Positions 21,481 through 33,308 are shown, counted from the first letter of the stretch. The stretch: 64,000 bases of DNA from Strobilurus pachycystidiatus (GCA_019915135.1 JAHLMK010000045.1:20342-84341); one strand, 5' to 3'. Notes: a model not told the origin generated them from the letters alone. A program made the numbers and translations.

Positions 21481-22520
21481 ATGTTCGTTGTTCAGCGCGC
21501 TACTGCCAATGGTTGTCCAGTCGACGTCAGATTTGATTTCAGTCTACCGAGGACGGAGTGTCCTGCTATCATCGCGACTGCCCCGCCGCATTCTGCGAAT
21601 ATCGTCATCAAAGCGGATCAATTTGTCTTCCAGATCTGTTTGGGTGTATCTTTGTACTCGGAACCAGGTTCCACGCTGATAGTCGGAGTGGACTGGTTAC
21701 TGAAGTATTGGGAGTGGCGATGCTCTATGAATGAAAGTTCGTTCATCTGTTCTTGCACCTCGTTAAGTGTATTAACGTAGAACAGATCGGTCCGCTTTCG
21801 CTGGCGTCGGATCTGTGATATCTTCTGTAGTCCCGTATCCGAGTGGGTCACCTCACCATTTCCTACACTCGTGCGACGCGGATTTCGTTCGAACTCTAGC
21901 CGGCCACGGGCTTCTGCAGGCCATTGACTGTCGTCATTGGCCGCAGAGACGCGTAATCTTTTTACAACATCTGATATTCGGTCTCTGCGAATCGGGAAAT
22001 GGGACTGCTTGTCGGTATGCTATATACATTTGATTTCTGCATTGAACTTACACATTTTAGCACAATCACCAAGGAGTGCCACTCGTTCAACACTACGCCG
22101 CAAATGCTAGCTTGCTTGATGTGTTTACTGGCGATTTCGGGTCTTTCTCTCACTGTTGCTCATGAAATAGCCACGGCAGTTCGAGTAGACGTGGATCCTC
22201 GGGGATTGTACGCGCGTATTTCGCGATACTTTGCGGACCGTATATCTGCCCTGAGATATGCTTGTTTCAAAGGTGAACGTTCCTACGCTTCCTCACGATT
22301 TGGTGACGCGTTTCACAAGGAGTCCGTTGTGTATCTGAAGACATTCGCCCACGCGCACGGAATTCCGAGACGCGATAGAACGAAGGATGAACTCCAGAAT
22401 GAGATTATGGATCATTTCTTTACTGGGCGTTGTTTGTTGACGAGGAAATGGTTGATCGGGACTGCTCCGATCGGGTGCCACGAGGTTCTGATCGAATTTG
22501 TATACTCTGATAGAAACTGA
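21481..22520 (+). CDS. Helitron-associated accessory protein B (314 aa, three exons)
   Basis: Exons 21481-21736, 21786-22014 and 22061-22520 join in frame to 945 nt, with phase 1 and phase 2 introns as in genes A and C; the exon 2 lengths of A and B are identical (229 nt). The N-terminal domain starts MFVVQRATANGCPVDVRFDF and ends STLIVGVDWLLKYWEW, which strikingly recalls the C-terminal flap motif of retropepsin-like domains (ILGMDWL). The second exon has LAGHGLLQAI and FLQHLIFGLCESGNGTACR. The third has RISALRYACFKGERSY and TFAHAHGIPRRDRTKDEL, ending APIGCHEVLI. The gene ends 128 bp before the Helitron ATG on the same strand. Confidence 0.75.
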
Positions 22521-22541
22521 ACCGAATCGATCCAATTCGGG
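22521..22541 (+). terminator. Short inverted repeat after accessory gene B
   Basis: ACCGAATCG...CAATTCGG just after the stop codon forms a short imperfect hairpin. A second CCGAAT follows at about 22,550. It could affect 3' end formation of gene B, but fungal terminators are not defined by hairpins, so this is only a structural note. Confidence 0.25.
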
Positions 22542-22598
22542 GATTTTTGCCGAATCATATCGCCATGTGCTAGAATTGTATGGCACGCTGGTAAATCA

Positions 22599-22605
22599 TA
22601 TATAT
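22599..22605 (+). promoter_or_regulatory. TATA-like element of the Helitron gene
   Basis: TATATAT lies 44 bp before the ATG at 22,649, consistent with the spacing at other genes in the window and supporting a promoter in the 128-bp gap after gene B. Confidence 0.45.
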
Positions 22606-22648
22606 TCGTGGTTTTGTCTTTGATGCTGGTTCCCACATTTCGATATAC

Positions 22649-25600
22649 ATGTTGCGCGTTATTAGCCTCGACGGAATATTCTTGAACATTGTTTCCGCAT
22701 CTAACCAGGCACAGACGTTCGTCTCGTCCTCTTGGTTGGCGGTTCATTCGTATCCTTCGAATGTTCCGCAGATCTTCGCTCTCGAGTGCGATGGCCCGTC
22801 CGGTCGGCGCATCATTCACGAAACCTGTTATCCTTCGCATATGACGGGTGTAGATGTCTGCATTGGCACCGTAGCTACCAACTTATATGGTGAGGTTCCG
22901 AATTATAGTAAATCGATCTCCCTCGCTATACATCGGACAGATACGTTGGAAGTTCAACAGATAACTGATGAAGGGGTCGTTCAAGCCCGCGATAATGAGG
23001 TATGAGCCCTTCATGCGGAATCAATGATGTCGCGGTTCACCACTTTCTAGTTACTTGCACGCTCAGGTGTTGATTCTTCGGGGTCTAGTGCTATATTGGG
23101 CACCACAAATGCGTCTGAGCACGTTACACTTACAAAGATCGACGGTCCAATAGAACGTGCCGATCCTTCGGGGGTCAGCGCTGTACCGTATGCCTCGGGC
23201 ACTACACCTGCTGCCGAGCAAGTTACATATACACCAAATACCACTGTTCGTGAAAGGTTGCACGGCTCCGGAGCTCGTGTTGAAAGCGGACCGTCAAATA
23301 TGTTCGATACTGTCGCAGAGCGTATACTTGTTGGCTGGTTATTCGGACGAGCCAAAGATGGTGCCAATGCGGGTATTTACGTCCAGGCCAGACAAGTCCA
23401 GAGTGTCTTGCAGAGGTTGTACAGAGAACACAGTATCGAGTGGAACTTGGAAGCTACTATGGAAGATGCTCGACGTGTATTATTATCTCATATCATGAAC
23501 GGTGAATGTTGTAGATCATCAGCAATGCACGAGGAACACGGTGTAGAAGATGGAAGTGTTTGCTCCGAAGTAAGATCTGCAGTCCCGTCCGCTTTACATT
23601 TAAAGCAGATGCTACTCACCAAAGTACTCACTTACTCTGGCAAGGAAGCACATTTGAACGTGCAAAAACTGCGAGATGTTGCGTGTAGCTTGGGAGTATC
23701 ATTTGTGGGTGCACCGTCACGCGGACATTTGATCAAGTTACTTGAATCTAAATTGGTTCGTATGAAGGAGCAGGCTTCGAGTATTGAGCTTGTTCCGGAC
23801 TTTCCATTGGCCATTCTGAAGAGTATGGCCAGAGCACACGGCATTGACAATAATGGTGTTGAAGATAAACATATCCTGCGTGTTGCATTGGATACACATT
23901 TCATACAGAGTCAATGTGGGATCCATCACAGTCATTCTGAAGAAAATGTTGATAGTCATGGCGATGTGTGGACTGAAAAATATCCAGATATTGACGAAGG
24001 TGAAGCTGCATTGGAACATATGCTGATTGTTATGAAAAGAGACGTACAGACATTGTCAAAGAAGTCCCTTATACGGATTATGGCAGTTCACGGTGTCGTT
24101 GCCCGTGATAGGGAAGGCGTCACGTATCCAAAACCAACCATGAAACAGAGACGAAAGGCCATGGAAGATTATGTCCGTTCTTTGGGCAAGCGGAAGAAGT
24201 ATGCTAAATTCAAGACGAGTCTAACAGAGCGCAGAGATACACGCGAGCAAGACCGAGATAAAGTGAATAGTATTCGAGCTAATTGGCCTAGGACACCTTC
24301 GGGTGCACGGAAACTGGAGCTTGTGGAAAAGTTCATTGCGGAAACTAGTAGCATTTCTTTACAGACCGCAGTGTGCGCATCGTGTGCTGGTAACTGCAGA
24401 ATGAATGTGTTGTCTGTGATTCCTGTAAAAGACATCGATTTATCTTGTCTTGCGGGTGATTTTGGCGAGTATTGGCTAGGGACTCGTCAAAATGTGCCCT
24501 ATAGTTCTGGACCATTGAAGGGTCTGCAAGTGTGTGAGCTGGGTATTGTGAATTCAAGTGAAGATATAAGTATAAGACTATGCAAGATGTGCCATAACGC
24601 TATTAAGCGAAAACGGGTCCCTCGTTTGTCTCTTGCCAACGGAATGTACGTTGGACCTGTGCCTGAGGAACTGCGTGGATTGACTGTTGTAGAGGAGTCC
24701 ATGATCTCTCTTTGTAGGGCCAAGAATTGGATAGTGCAGCTTAGAGAAGAGTCTAAGCAGGGAGAAAATGCAAGGGGAGACGGCTTACAGGCAGCCCAGG
24801 ACTCATCCAACACATTTGTACAGAAGGGTATGCGAGGTCATGTCATAGTATACCCGTCAGAACCGACAAAGGTGGCAAGCATTTTACCACCCTCTATTGA
24901 AGACATTGTCACTCCTATTTGTGTGTTGTTTGTTGGTGCACATAAGCCGTCTCTGGAATGGTTTCAGAAGAAGGCAAAGCCTCTTGTAGTTGATGCTTCG
25001 CGTGTAAGGAGAGCCTTGAAGTGGTTGAAAGCAAACAACCCACTCTACCATCATATAGAGCTGAACAACTCTGTGTTGGATGCATTGATTGAAAAGCCCG
25101 GTCTTCCATACGCAGTCCGACACGTTGTTCCTAGTACTTCCGGAGACACCCTGACCAGTAGATATGACGCGCCTGTGGAAAATGAGTTTGAAGTTGACGA
25201 TGAGATTCCTTTTGAAAATGTGGTGATTACTGATTTGAACGGGGGCGAAACGTCCACTAAATTACGTGCAGGAGCTCTTCGTCACATCAAGCGAGGTAGA
25301 GGACATCTTGAGATTCCTCATGGTCCCAAACCAGTCAATGAGTTCTATGAACCGTCGTTGTTTCCAAGAATGTACCCAACTTTGTTTCCTTACGGTATAG
25401 GGGGCTTTGAGGATCGTGCAAGAACCGTACCTGTTAGTCTGAGGGCGCATGTTAAGCATTTGTTCAATCTTAGTGACCGTCGGTTTCAAGAGCACTACTC
25501 ATTCCATTTTACTGCTTTCAATATGCTTCAGAGACGGAAAATACTTTTGAATACATATCTGAAGACCAGTAGATCGGCATTTGATTCCGTTGCAAAGTCG

Positions 25601-28600
25601 TTTGCAGATGTATCGCCTGCTACGCTTCACACAGTTACGGAACGTATGGCCTCTGGAGATTATACCACAGCAAATACAGCAGAAGAGTTGCAGGCGGTCA
25701 ACTTAATGAAGGAGGTTCGTGCGGTCACGTCAGATGTAGAAGGGTCTTCATCTAGTAAGACTGTAATGCGTAATGAGATCCGTGGTTTGATGATGGACAA
25801 AGGCTTACCAAGTTTTTATTTGACAATAAATCCGGCAGATGTGTATAATCCTGTGGTGAAGTTTCTTGGAGGAGCCGACATTGACGTTGACAAGCTGTTG
25901 CCAAAAGATGTTCCTGATTATCGAGAGCAATCTTATCTTATTGCAAAGAATCCGTCGGTAGCTGCTCGGTTTTTTAATGTATATATGAAGGCCTTTATTC
26001 GAACTTTGCTGGCATATGACGGGGCAACAACATATGATGATGGGGTCCTTGGAGTGGTAAATGCATACTACGGATGTGTCGAAGCTCAAGGTCGTGGAAC
26101 ACTTCATTGTCATATGCTTGTTTGGTTGGAGGGAGCATTGAATCCTGATGAGATTAAGCATCGAATAGGAAACGATAACGACACTGGTTTTCGTGATAGG
26201 CTCCTTGCTTTTTTGGATGATGCTATCAGCAACTCCGTTCCTTTGTGGGACGACACACATCCTCAGGTTGCGGCAGATAACATACATGCGTGCAAGGTGC
26301 GGGGTCCCCAGCGGAATGATTTGAGTAGTGACTGTTTAAGGTTGGCTGAGAAACGCGACCTCCATCATGTTGTCAAGTCTTGTCAGATTCACCAACATAG
26401 TCGCACTTGTTACAAATACTGTAGACCCGGAGAGCCATTGGAATGTCGCTTTGATATGTGTGAGGAAAACTTTGAGCCCATATCGACATATGATTATGAT
26501 ACTGGCGAACTCAAGTTGAGATGTTTGGATGGTCTAGTAAACAATTTCAACGAAACAGTTATACGTGCCATGCGCTGTAACATGGATATCAAATTTATTG
26601 GGTCTGGAGTATCTGCAAAAGCTATACTATATTATATTACTGATTATATCACCAAGGCTCAGCTGTCAACACATGTTTCATATGCTGCTCTTGAGGAGAC
26701 AGTGAAGCGTATGGGGGAATGTGATCCTAACGATGATTCTGTGACAGTTAGAGGGAAGAAGTTATTACAAAAATGCGCATATTCCATGTTATCTCATCAG
26801 GAACTATCCTCACAACAGGTTGTTTCATATCTGATGGACTATGAAGATCATTTTACAAGTCATAGTTACCGCAATCTTTTTTGGAGAAGTTACGAAAAGT
26901 ACATAGATGATCAGCAACCATCTCCAGAATGCGGTCTGAAGCCCATATTCTCCGATATGGACTCTGTACTTGCATTTGAAAACAACAGTGTTCCGTTCAG
27001 AGAAACTGTACAGACGAGCCAATCTGAAAATATGAGTGAAAGTGTTGTACCGGAGACTGATACTGAGAACACGCATGAAGAATATTCCAATTCAGGAAGA
27101 CTGACTCCATATGACAATGATTATGATGAGGAGTTACAAATGTTTGATGTTGACGGTGTACCTTGTGTGTCTGATGAAAATTCAGAACTGGACAACATCC
27201 ACATCGAGAATGAACATCAGTCAGAAGACGCTAAAGACGATGACAATGACGAGGATGTGCTCATTGCTGTCAATGAACGTGGTCAGCTTGTGGAAAGACC
27301 CTCATTTGTGCAAGATTATGTCAATAGAGGACATGTTTTAGCAGATATCAATGTGTGGGAGTACACTGCTCGTGTTAAAAAAGAGAGTAGTAAACGCCGT
27401 AAGGGGCCACTGGATGAAAATGACGAGGATGCCAGCATTGAAGACAACTTTGAGCTAGGGGACGATGTTGACTACGTTGATGTACTGGTTGACAATCTGA
27501 CTAATCAAACTTCAAATGTAGATCAGAAATGGGGAGATCTCGATTCAATACTCTCAGAGAATACAAAAAGTAGACCTAGTTTCCCATTTTGTGCAGAATT
27601 TCTGGAAGGCAGTCGATATAAGCAGGTTGTAGTTCATCCCAATAGACGATATGTTCCTGTTCCATTGGGTGCAGCAATCCCAAGACGAGATAGGCCAGAG
27701 GTCTACCCGCGGTATTGTAGATTGATGCTTGTGTTATTCAAGCCATGGGTATCTGTCAATGATCTGCGGATGGTTGGTGAAACATGGCCGTCTGCATTTG
27801 CTACGTTCAGTAGTGTTTGTAGTCATCGAATTCGTGCTATTATGAACAACATTCAGCTTCTTCATGAATGCAAAGACAGTCGCGACGATCACTTTGCCAA
27901 TAGACGTAGTAGAGTTCGAAGTATCACAAGATTCCGAAAGCCACAGAATGGTCTGTTCGAGGACAATTTTGACGGCGAATCCAACACAAATGAAGCTATA
28001 CTGAGTCACCTTTTGGATATGGAACGTGCAACTGCGAATCAGGTAGTTAGCAGTAATCTCAATGCAGAACAGTGTGTAGCTCATGCTGAACGAGCTGGAA
28101 TGTTCGAAACATCTCCGTCTTCCAGCTATGGCAGTTTGCTTGGAGACGAGTACATTGAGGAGGAGATATTGCAACCTGATCCTGACAAGGAAGCTCGATG
28201 GGAGAAGGAGTATCTTGATCTGAGGGCACGATCTCGAAGGGCTGCGTCGGACCGTGTAAAACAGACGGCAGATCCTGTACGCGATGCGCGTGTATCAGAT
28301 TCTAGCGGTATTTTGAGCGACGGTTCTTCATTCCGTGAAGCAATGGACATTGCAGAGGTACTTGACACTGGTGTTCGCCAGCGTTTCAGCGTAGAGGAAG
28401 TCGAAAAGGCAGTTGACATCGAACAGGTGGTCCAAGAATGGACATTGAATCGCGATCAAGCCAAAGCATTCAGAATCATTGCCCAACACAGTATGGACCG
28501 ATCATTGCCACAGTTAAGAATGTTTCTTGATGGCCCAGGTGGCACTGGAAAATCACGTGTAATAAATGCACTCAAAAGCTTTTTCGAATTGAGAGGTCAA

Positions 28601-30358
28601 GAGAGGCGTTTTCGACTTACGTCGTATACTGGTGTTGCTGCAAACAATATTTCCGGAATGACTCTCCATTCCGCGCTCATGTTGGACCAATTTAGTAAGA
28701 TGAAGAAAGACGCGACTAACCAGTCAAAATCGTCTGATGATCTTATTAGTATGTGGCGCGGTGTTGATTATTTATTCATTGATGAAGTGTCCATGATTGG
28801 GTTAAATTTCTTGTTGAAAATCTCCGCTGCGCTGACAATTGCAAAGGAGACGGCGAGTGCTTTCGGTGGTATCAACATCATATTTGCAGGAGATTTCGCT
28901 CAGCTGCCTCCTGTACGTGATAAAAGGTTGTACAGAGGATTCCGACCCACATCGCGCGCTGAACAAGAATGTAAGATATTGCAAGGCAAGCTCTTGTGGT
29001 TTAGTGTGGATACTGTCGTAACATTGACAGAGAATAAACGTCAGGCTGGGACTGGGTCTGAAGTGTTTCGTGAGCTCTTACTTAGACTCAGAAAGGGAAT
29101 GTGTACTGAGGCCGATTACGCACTGCTGAGAACGCGGTTGCTAGCAAACACGCAGCTAGATTGGTCCGATCCAAAGTTGCGAGATACACCGCTCATAGTG
29201 GCAGATAACGCGTCCAAAGACGCTTTGAATGACATAGCGACTCATACATATGCTCGACGTACAAATCGGAGTGTACATTACTACTATGCTGAAGACACGC
29301 ATAGACGTGAGGTGTTTGATGGGCCGGTACGTTCTTTTCTAGAAAGTCAGACGTCGGGGAAGACGTCACAGAGACTGGGTGCACTCCCTTTAGTACTCGG
29401 AATGCCCGTGGTGGTAACATCAAACTTTGACGTTGAAGGTGGTGTCGTGAACGGAACCAAAGGTACTTTGAAGTCAATTCGCTTCAGACAGGATCAGGAA
29501 GGGAGGCGATACGCTGTTTCAGCCGTAGTCAGTGTGCCCGGAATGATTGGAAAGTCTTTGACAAACATACCTGACAGACATGCCGTGGTCCTTCCTGATG
29601 TCAAAGATATGCAGTTTCGACATCCGTTTACAAAACAGAACCTACAAGTCAAGCGCCATCAGATCCCCCTCATGCCCGGCTTCGCTATGACGGCTCATAA
29701 GGCACAAGGTCAGACTCTAGAAAGTGCTGTGATTGACTTGGTGAATTGTAGAGGAACCGAAGCTCCCTACGTTATGGTGTCTCGTCTTAAAAGTTTGGAA
29801 GGACTCCACATCCTGAGGGACTTCGATTTTAAGCGGATCACGTCACGTCCAGCTGAGGATTATCGAAAAGAAGTTGCGCGTATACGTGTGCTTGATCTAC
29901 AAACAACAGTCAAACACGGTACTGCCGTCGACGCTGCGTATGCAGAGCAACAATTGTCACGTTATAAATTCAGAAACGGCGTACCTAATCTGACTGTATC
30001 GCCTGAAGAGCCACCGGACGAGCGTCACTGCTCTGCTTTACAGCAGGAGATTGATCGTATCGCTATGGTTGGCGTTGACGCGGTTCCGCATGGTCGCGGC
30101 GAGCTTGATGTGAGTGCCTCAACAAGTCCGGCTCATCGACTGTCTGAAACGAAAGGTAAACGGAGGAAAAGTACGCAACATGCTGTTCAAACGAGTAAAC
30201 ATGGCACTAGTTCTAGAACAGGTCGAGCGCGTATTTCTGATCAGTCCGGATCGCAGGAGCCTGCAAAGAGACGAAAGACGTCACATCGGACTGTGAAGCG
30301 TCCTGCCGAGGAGCCTGTAGACACACGTATGTCGGACAAGAGGCGAAGGATTATATGA
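22649..30358 (+). CDS. Helitron Rep/helicase replicase (about 2,547 aa, two exons)
   Basis: Rolling-circle transposase. Exon 1 is 22649-23000 and exon 2 23067-30358; the 66-nt intron (GTATGA to CTCAG) keeps frame. Exon 2 alone has no early ATG. An extra 51-nt in-frame intron at 22890-22940 is possible. The N-terminal 117 residues appear related to genes A-C. Helical AHGI/SAP-like modules lie at about 195-500 (MARAHGIDNN, MAVHGVVARD), then a DUF6570-like region (CKMCHNAIKRKRVPRLSLAN). The Helitron-like N domain has the HUH-type motif H1131-C1132-H1133 (GRGTLHCHMLVWL) and catalytic tyrosines at 1307 and 1311 (YYITDYITK). The Pif1-type helicase has Walker A GPGGTGKS at 1940-1947, Walker B LFIDEVSMIG at 2021-2030, GDFAQLPPV and TAHKAQGQT. 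The tail is basic and NLS-like. No stop or frameshift, so probably active or recently active. Termini not located. Confidence 0.93.
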
Positions 30359-30836
30359 TAGGAGTCAATGTCGCCGTATTGGTGACTGTACGTCATTTCA
30401 CCTGCACGTGTTCGCGTTTTTGCTGAACCTTTCCACCGCCGTTCTTTCCTTCCCACCATAAAAATCTCGCTATACGCGCTACGTCGATAAACTCATGTTT
30501 TGATACCGAGGAAACGATACAACCGGTCAGTGTCCGCCATGTCTTGCCGCAGTACAGCATGTGTGCGTCCGTCGCACATGGACTGAATGGACCTTAGACA
30601 CTATATAATCGGCGCTTGGAACTATTCCAAATTATTATTCAGATGTCATCCGATGTATTCAAAGTCTCAGATCGCTGACACGCAGGAATAACACACTATT
30701 TAATTCGCTCTTGTCGCGAGACTTATATTGAATCCGGTTTCTCCACAATTCACTTGATCGTTCTGAATTAGTTCTCGCGAGATAAAAGGTCGCAGTCGTC
30801 GACACCATTTGACTCAAATTGTCGGATCCTCTCATC
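30359..30836 (+). other. Intergenic region between Helitron gene and accessory gene C
   Basis: No gene. It should hold the Helitron gene 3' UTR and the promoter of gene C (an ATAAAAG element at about 30,782 is 55 bp before its ATG). A TGTGCG...CGCACA hairpin with a 5-nt loop lies at 30,562-30,578. Confidence 0.45.
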
Positions 30837-31965
30837 ATGTCCGGAACTTTTGTTGCCTATATTAACGGTATCGCGATTTCTGCCATCGCTTGCTTCGCCA
30901 TTCCCAAGACTTTCTGTCCGATGCAATTGGCCGGCAACTTGTCTACAGAAGGCAAGTTGCATATCGATGTTCGACACGCAGGCCATATGTATTCGTCCGA
31001 TGTGGATGTGGAAGCGTCGCCGTTGGTCGACAATCACATCCTTCTTGGTGCTAGTTGGATCGACTCGGTGTGGAAGAAGAACTCTGGCCCAGGTATATTG
31101 TCTATGACTGGTATGCACTATTCTGACACGCGCCAGTACCGTTCATATCCATGCACAAGATGTGTCGTACTTTACTCATCGTCGACGATCACGAGCCGGA
31201 ATACATTCTGAACATGGACGTATCCGATCTTGCCCTGCAACTTGCCTGTCATGGGCTCGTCGATTTCGTGCCTTCTGTACCTACCGACGATATGCCCCAT
31301 CTTCTTCTGGAGCATTTGTTGTTCAACAAATGTGCGGCTGGCCTCGGTATATCGTGCAGGTAAGTACTATGCAATATGACATCAGAGTGTATCTCACTCT
31401 AGACGTGAGCAGGGAGGTCACTGCCGAGTGCACAGTTGCTCAAGTTTCGCCAGGACAGACAGCACTTTCTTCCTTCTGGTCGTACCTTCCGCTAGCAAGT
31501 CCACAAACTCTTGCAGTCGGAGCGGCCGTATTCAAGTTGGTAGGCGATCCGGCTCAATATCGCGACCTACTCAGCCGTGTAATCGAATCCCGCATTCACG
31601 ACATGCAATACACTTCGTTTAAAGGACCCAAATCCTATTGGGCCCTCCAGCTCGATCAATCATTCTTCGTCGCCGATACTCCTTCCATCCGCAAGTTCGC
31701 TCTTGCACACGGCATATTTGAAGCTGGAAGTACGCGGGAGAGTTTGATAGAGATGATCTTGGCGCATGCGGCAACGAGCGCCTGTAAGGTATACGAGAAC
31801 ACTGAACCTTTATTCGTTCCTGTTGGTTGCCACGATTGGTTGATGGCCGCTGCAGCATCGCAGAACTCTACAAACATCTCCGGCGTTGTGCGGAGTAACA
31901 GCGTTTCGTCGGTCACGCTTTCTCGACAAACTGTTTCGCCAGAGGATATCAGTACGTCTATGTAG
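30837..31965 (+). CDS. Helitron-associated accessory protein C (343 aa, three exons)
   Basis: Exons 30837-31092, 31137-31359 and 31413-31965 join to 1032 nt, with phase 1 and phase 2 introns exactly as in A and B. The N-terminal domain begins MSGTFVAYINGIAISAIACF and ends NHILLGASWIDSVW. Exon 2 opens VPFISMHKM and has DDHEPEYILNM, LACHGLVDFV and LLEHLLFNKC, ending GISCR. Exon 3 aligns with gene A over AQVSPGQTALSSFW, then RIHDMQYTSFKGPKSYWALQ and FALAHGIFEAGSTRESL, then VPVGCHDWLM. A Ser/Thr-rich 35-residue tail follows, which A and B lack. Located 479 bp downstream of the Helitron gene. Function unknown. Confidence 0.78.
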
Positions 31966-33308
31966 ATACTATTATTATGTCCGGGGTAGATACACGGTTA
32001 TGACAGTCTGTATCACAATATTTCGAATGTAACTTCACTCACTTTTGTTTGTCCCTCAAATCACCATCCTCACCGCGTCGTCCGTCTATCAAACCCACGA
32101 TGCGAGCGAGTCTCAGGCTTCTGAGTGGGTCGATCTTCTTCATCTCCCTGTGCTTCACTTGGTAGCGTCTTGATCGAGGTCGTCGCTATCGTGTTCGTCC
32201 CTTCCGCGACCGCCTCCTGCTTTATCCTCCGTAAGGACAGTGAATTTTAGTGAACTGCTGGCCCGGCTTTGGCCTGAAGCTGCCGGCCTGGCCTGGCTTA
32301 GCATTTCGATGAGGCCGTCAGTACGGCTGGCTCTGGCCTGGCTTCGGCTTGGGCCACGGCTTGAGGCGGGATGCGGCGGGATGTGCCATATGGTACAACT
32401 TGAGCTTGAGCACTATCAATGACATTTTGAACAGGGTTGGACGTCGACGTTGGACACTTGAGCGTTGCGTAACGTGAAGTGAGCACTGAGGACTTGTCTT
32501 TCCTAATCCGGACATCACTCACCGCGCGACTGGGATGCGATCCCAGGGAAGCTACCAGTAGCAGTCAAATGACACGGTATTGGCGAAGCGGAGCTCTCTT
32601 GAAGTCCTGCAGTGTGGTTGATCCAATACCTGACACGGCGTTGAGCCACGGCTCGACGGCTGGCCTACGGCTTGCAGAATCCCAGGCTGAGGCCATGAGC
32701 TTTGCGAAGCCGTCTCCACGGCCCGGCTTGGCTTTGGCCTAATTACGGCTGGCCCACGGCTGGCGTGGCTTGAAGCCAGAGCCGGCAGATCACTAACAAC
32801 AATGTGGACGCGACCTTTCCTGGACCAATGTCACTACCCATCCGGAGTCAGACAACATCCAGTTGAATCTTGTAGAAATCTTTCAGATATCGTTGAGCAG
32901 TTCGGCATTGACGCGTATGGGACTCTACAAAAGATACCGGCCGAAACCTGGGAATCGTCGCGTCTCGACACAAAATATCTCGTTGTAAATACTCAGGGTG
33001 ATAGAGGACTAGTGTTGTGGCCATGTACGAACTCAATGCGGCTGTGAACGGGTTACTTGATACTAGGGAGGCGAGGATATCGAGCATCGAGCATCAGCGT
33101 GCAATTTCCTCGATATTGACTTGGTCATTCTCTACACAAGCGATGTTCATGCTCCCCTCTGGAGTAGATTATAGGACGTATCGACATTCGTAAGTATTCG
33201 CGACCGACTATTGTACAGAACCAACGACCTTATATACAAACAGAATACATATTCATCTTTATGGGCGTGTTCATACTCACTAGGTCTCAATCCAGTACCT
33301 TTCTTTTA
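31966..33308 (+). other. Gene-poor region with GC-rich repeat and a decayed ORF
   Basis: Apart from the GGCC-rich tract (separate entry), two adjoining open stretches at about 32,802-33,047 and 33,023-33,190 look like remnants of one gene in two frames. The first reads DIVEQFGIDAYGTLQKIPAE and the second MYELNAAVNGLLDTREARI. I could not join them by a credible intron and do not recognise a family. Confidence 0.35.
32250..32790 (+). repeat. GGCC/GGCTTGG-rich degenerate repeat tract
   Basis: Two blocks (about 32,255-32,370 and 32,637-32,785) are made of overlapping GGCCTGG, GGCTTGG, CCACGGCT and ACGGCTGG words, separated by about 265 bp of ordinary sequence. The block ends share CTGGCCCGGCTTTGGCCT-like and CGGCTTGGCTTTGGCCT-like phrases. 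Similar G/C-skewed word salads occur in basidiomycete genomes (general recollection). The pair could be the ends of a small non-autonomous element. Confidence 0.6.

Larger units (their letters stand above)
1..22775 (+). repeat. Copy 1 of a 41.2-kb-spaced direct repeat
   Basis: Bases 1-22,775 recur in the same orientation at 41,219-64,000. The offset is 41,218 up to about 14.81 kb, 41,219 after one extra C in copy 2, and drifts to 41,225 by the window end. From 1 to about 18.07 kb the copies are otherwise indistinguishable by eye. Beyond that, single-base indels appear frequently, mostly in homopolymers. The left edge is the window edge, so the repeat may extend further left. Confidence 0.97.

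Noticed and set aside
23096..30358. Helitron protein starting at 23,096
   Set aside because: That codon is TTG; a spliced upstream exon with an ATG and TATA element gives a better eukaryotic start.
30562..30588. Hairpin TGTGCG...CGCACA followed by CTGA as the Helitron 3' terminus
   Set aside because: The CTRR is too close to the stem and is followed by A rather than T; many CTRR tetramers occur by chance.
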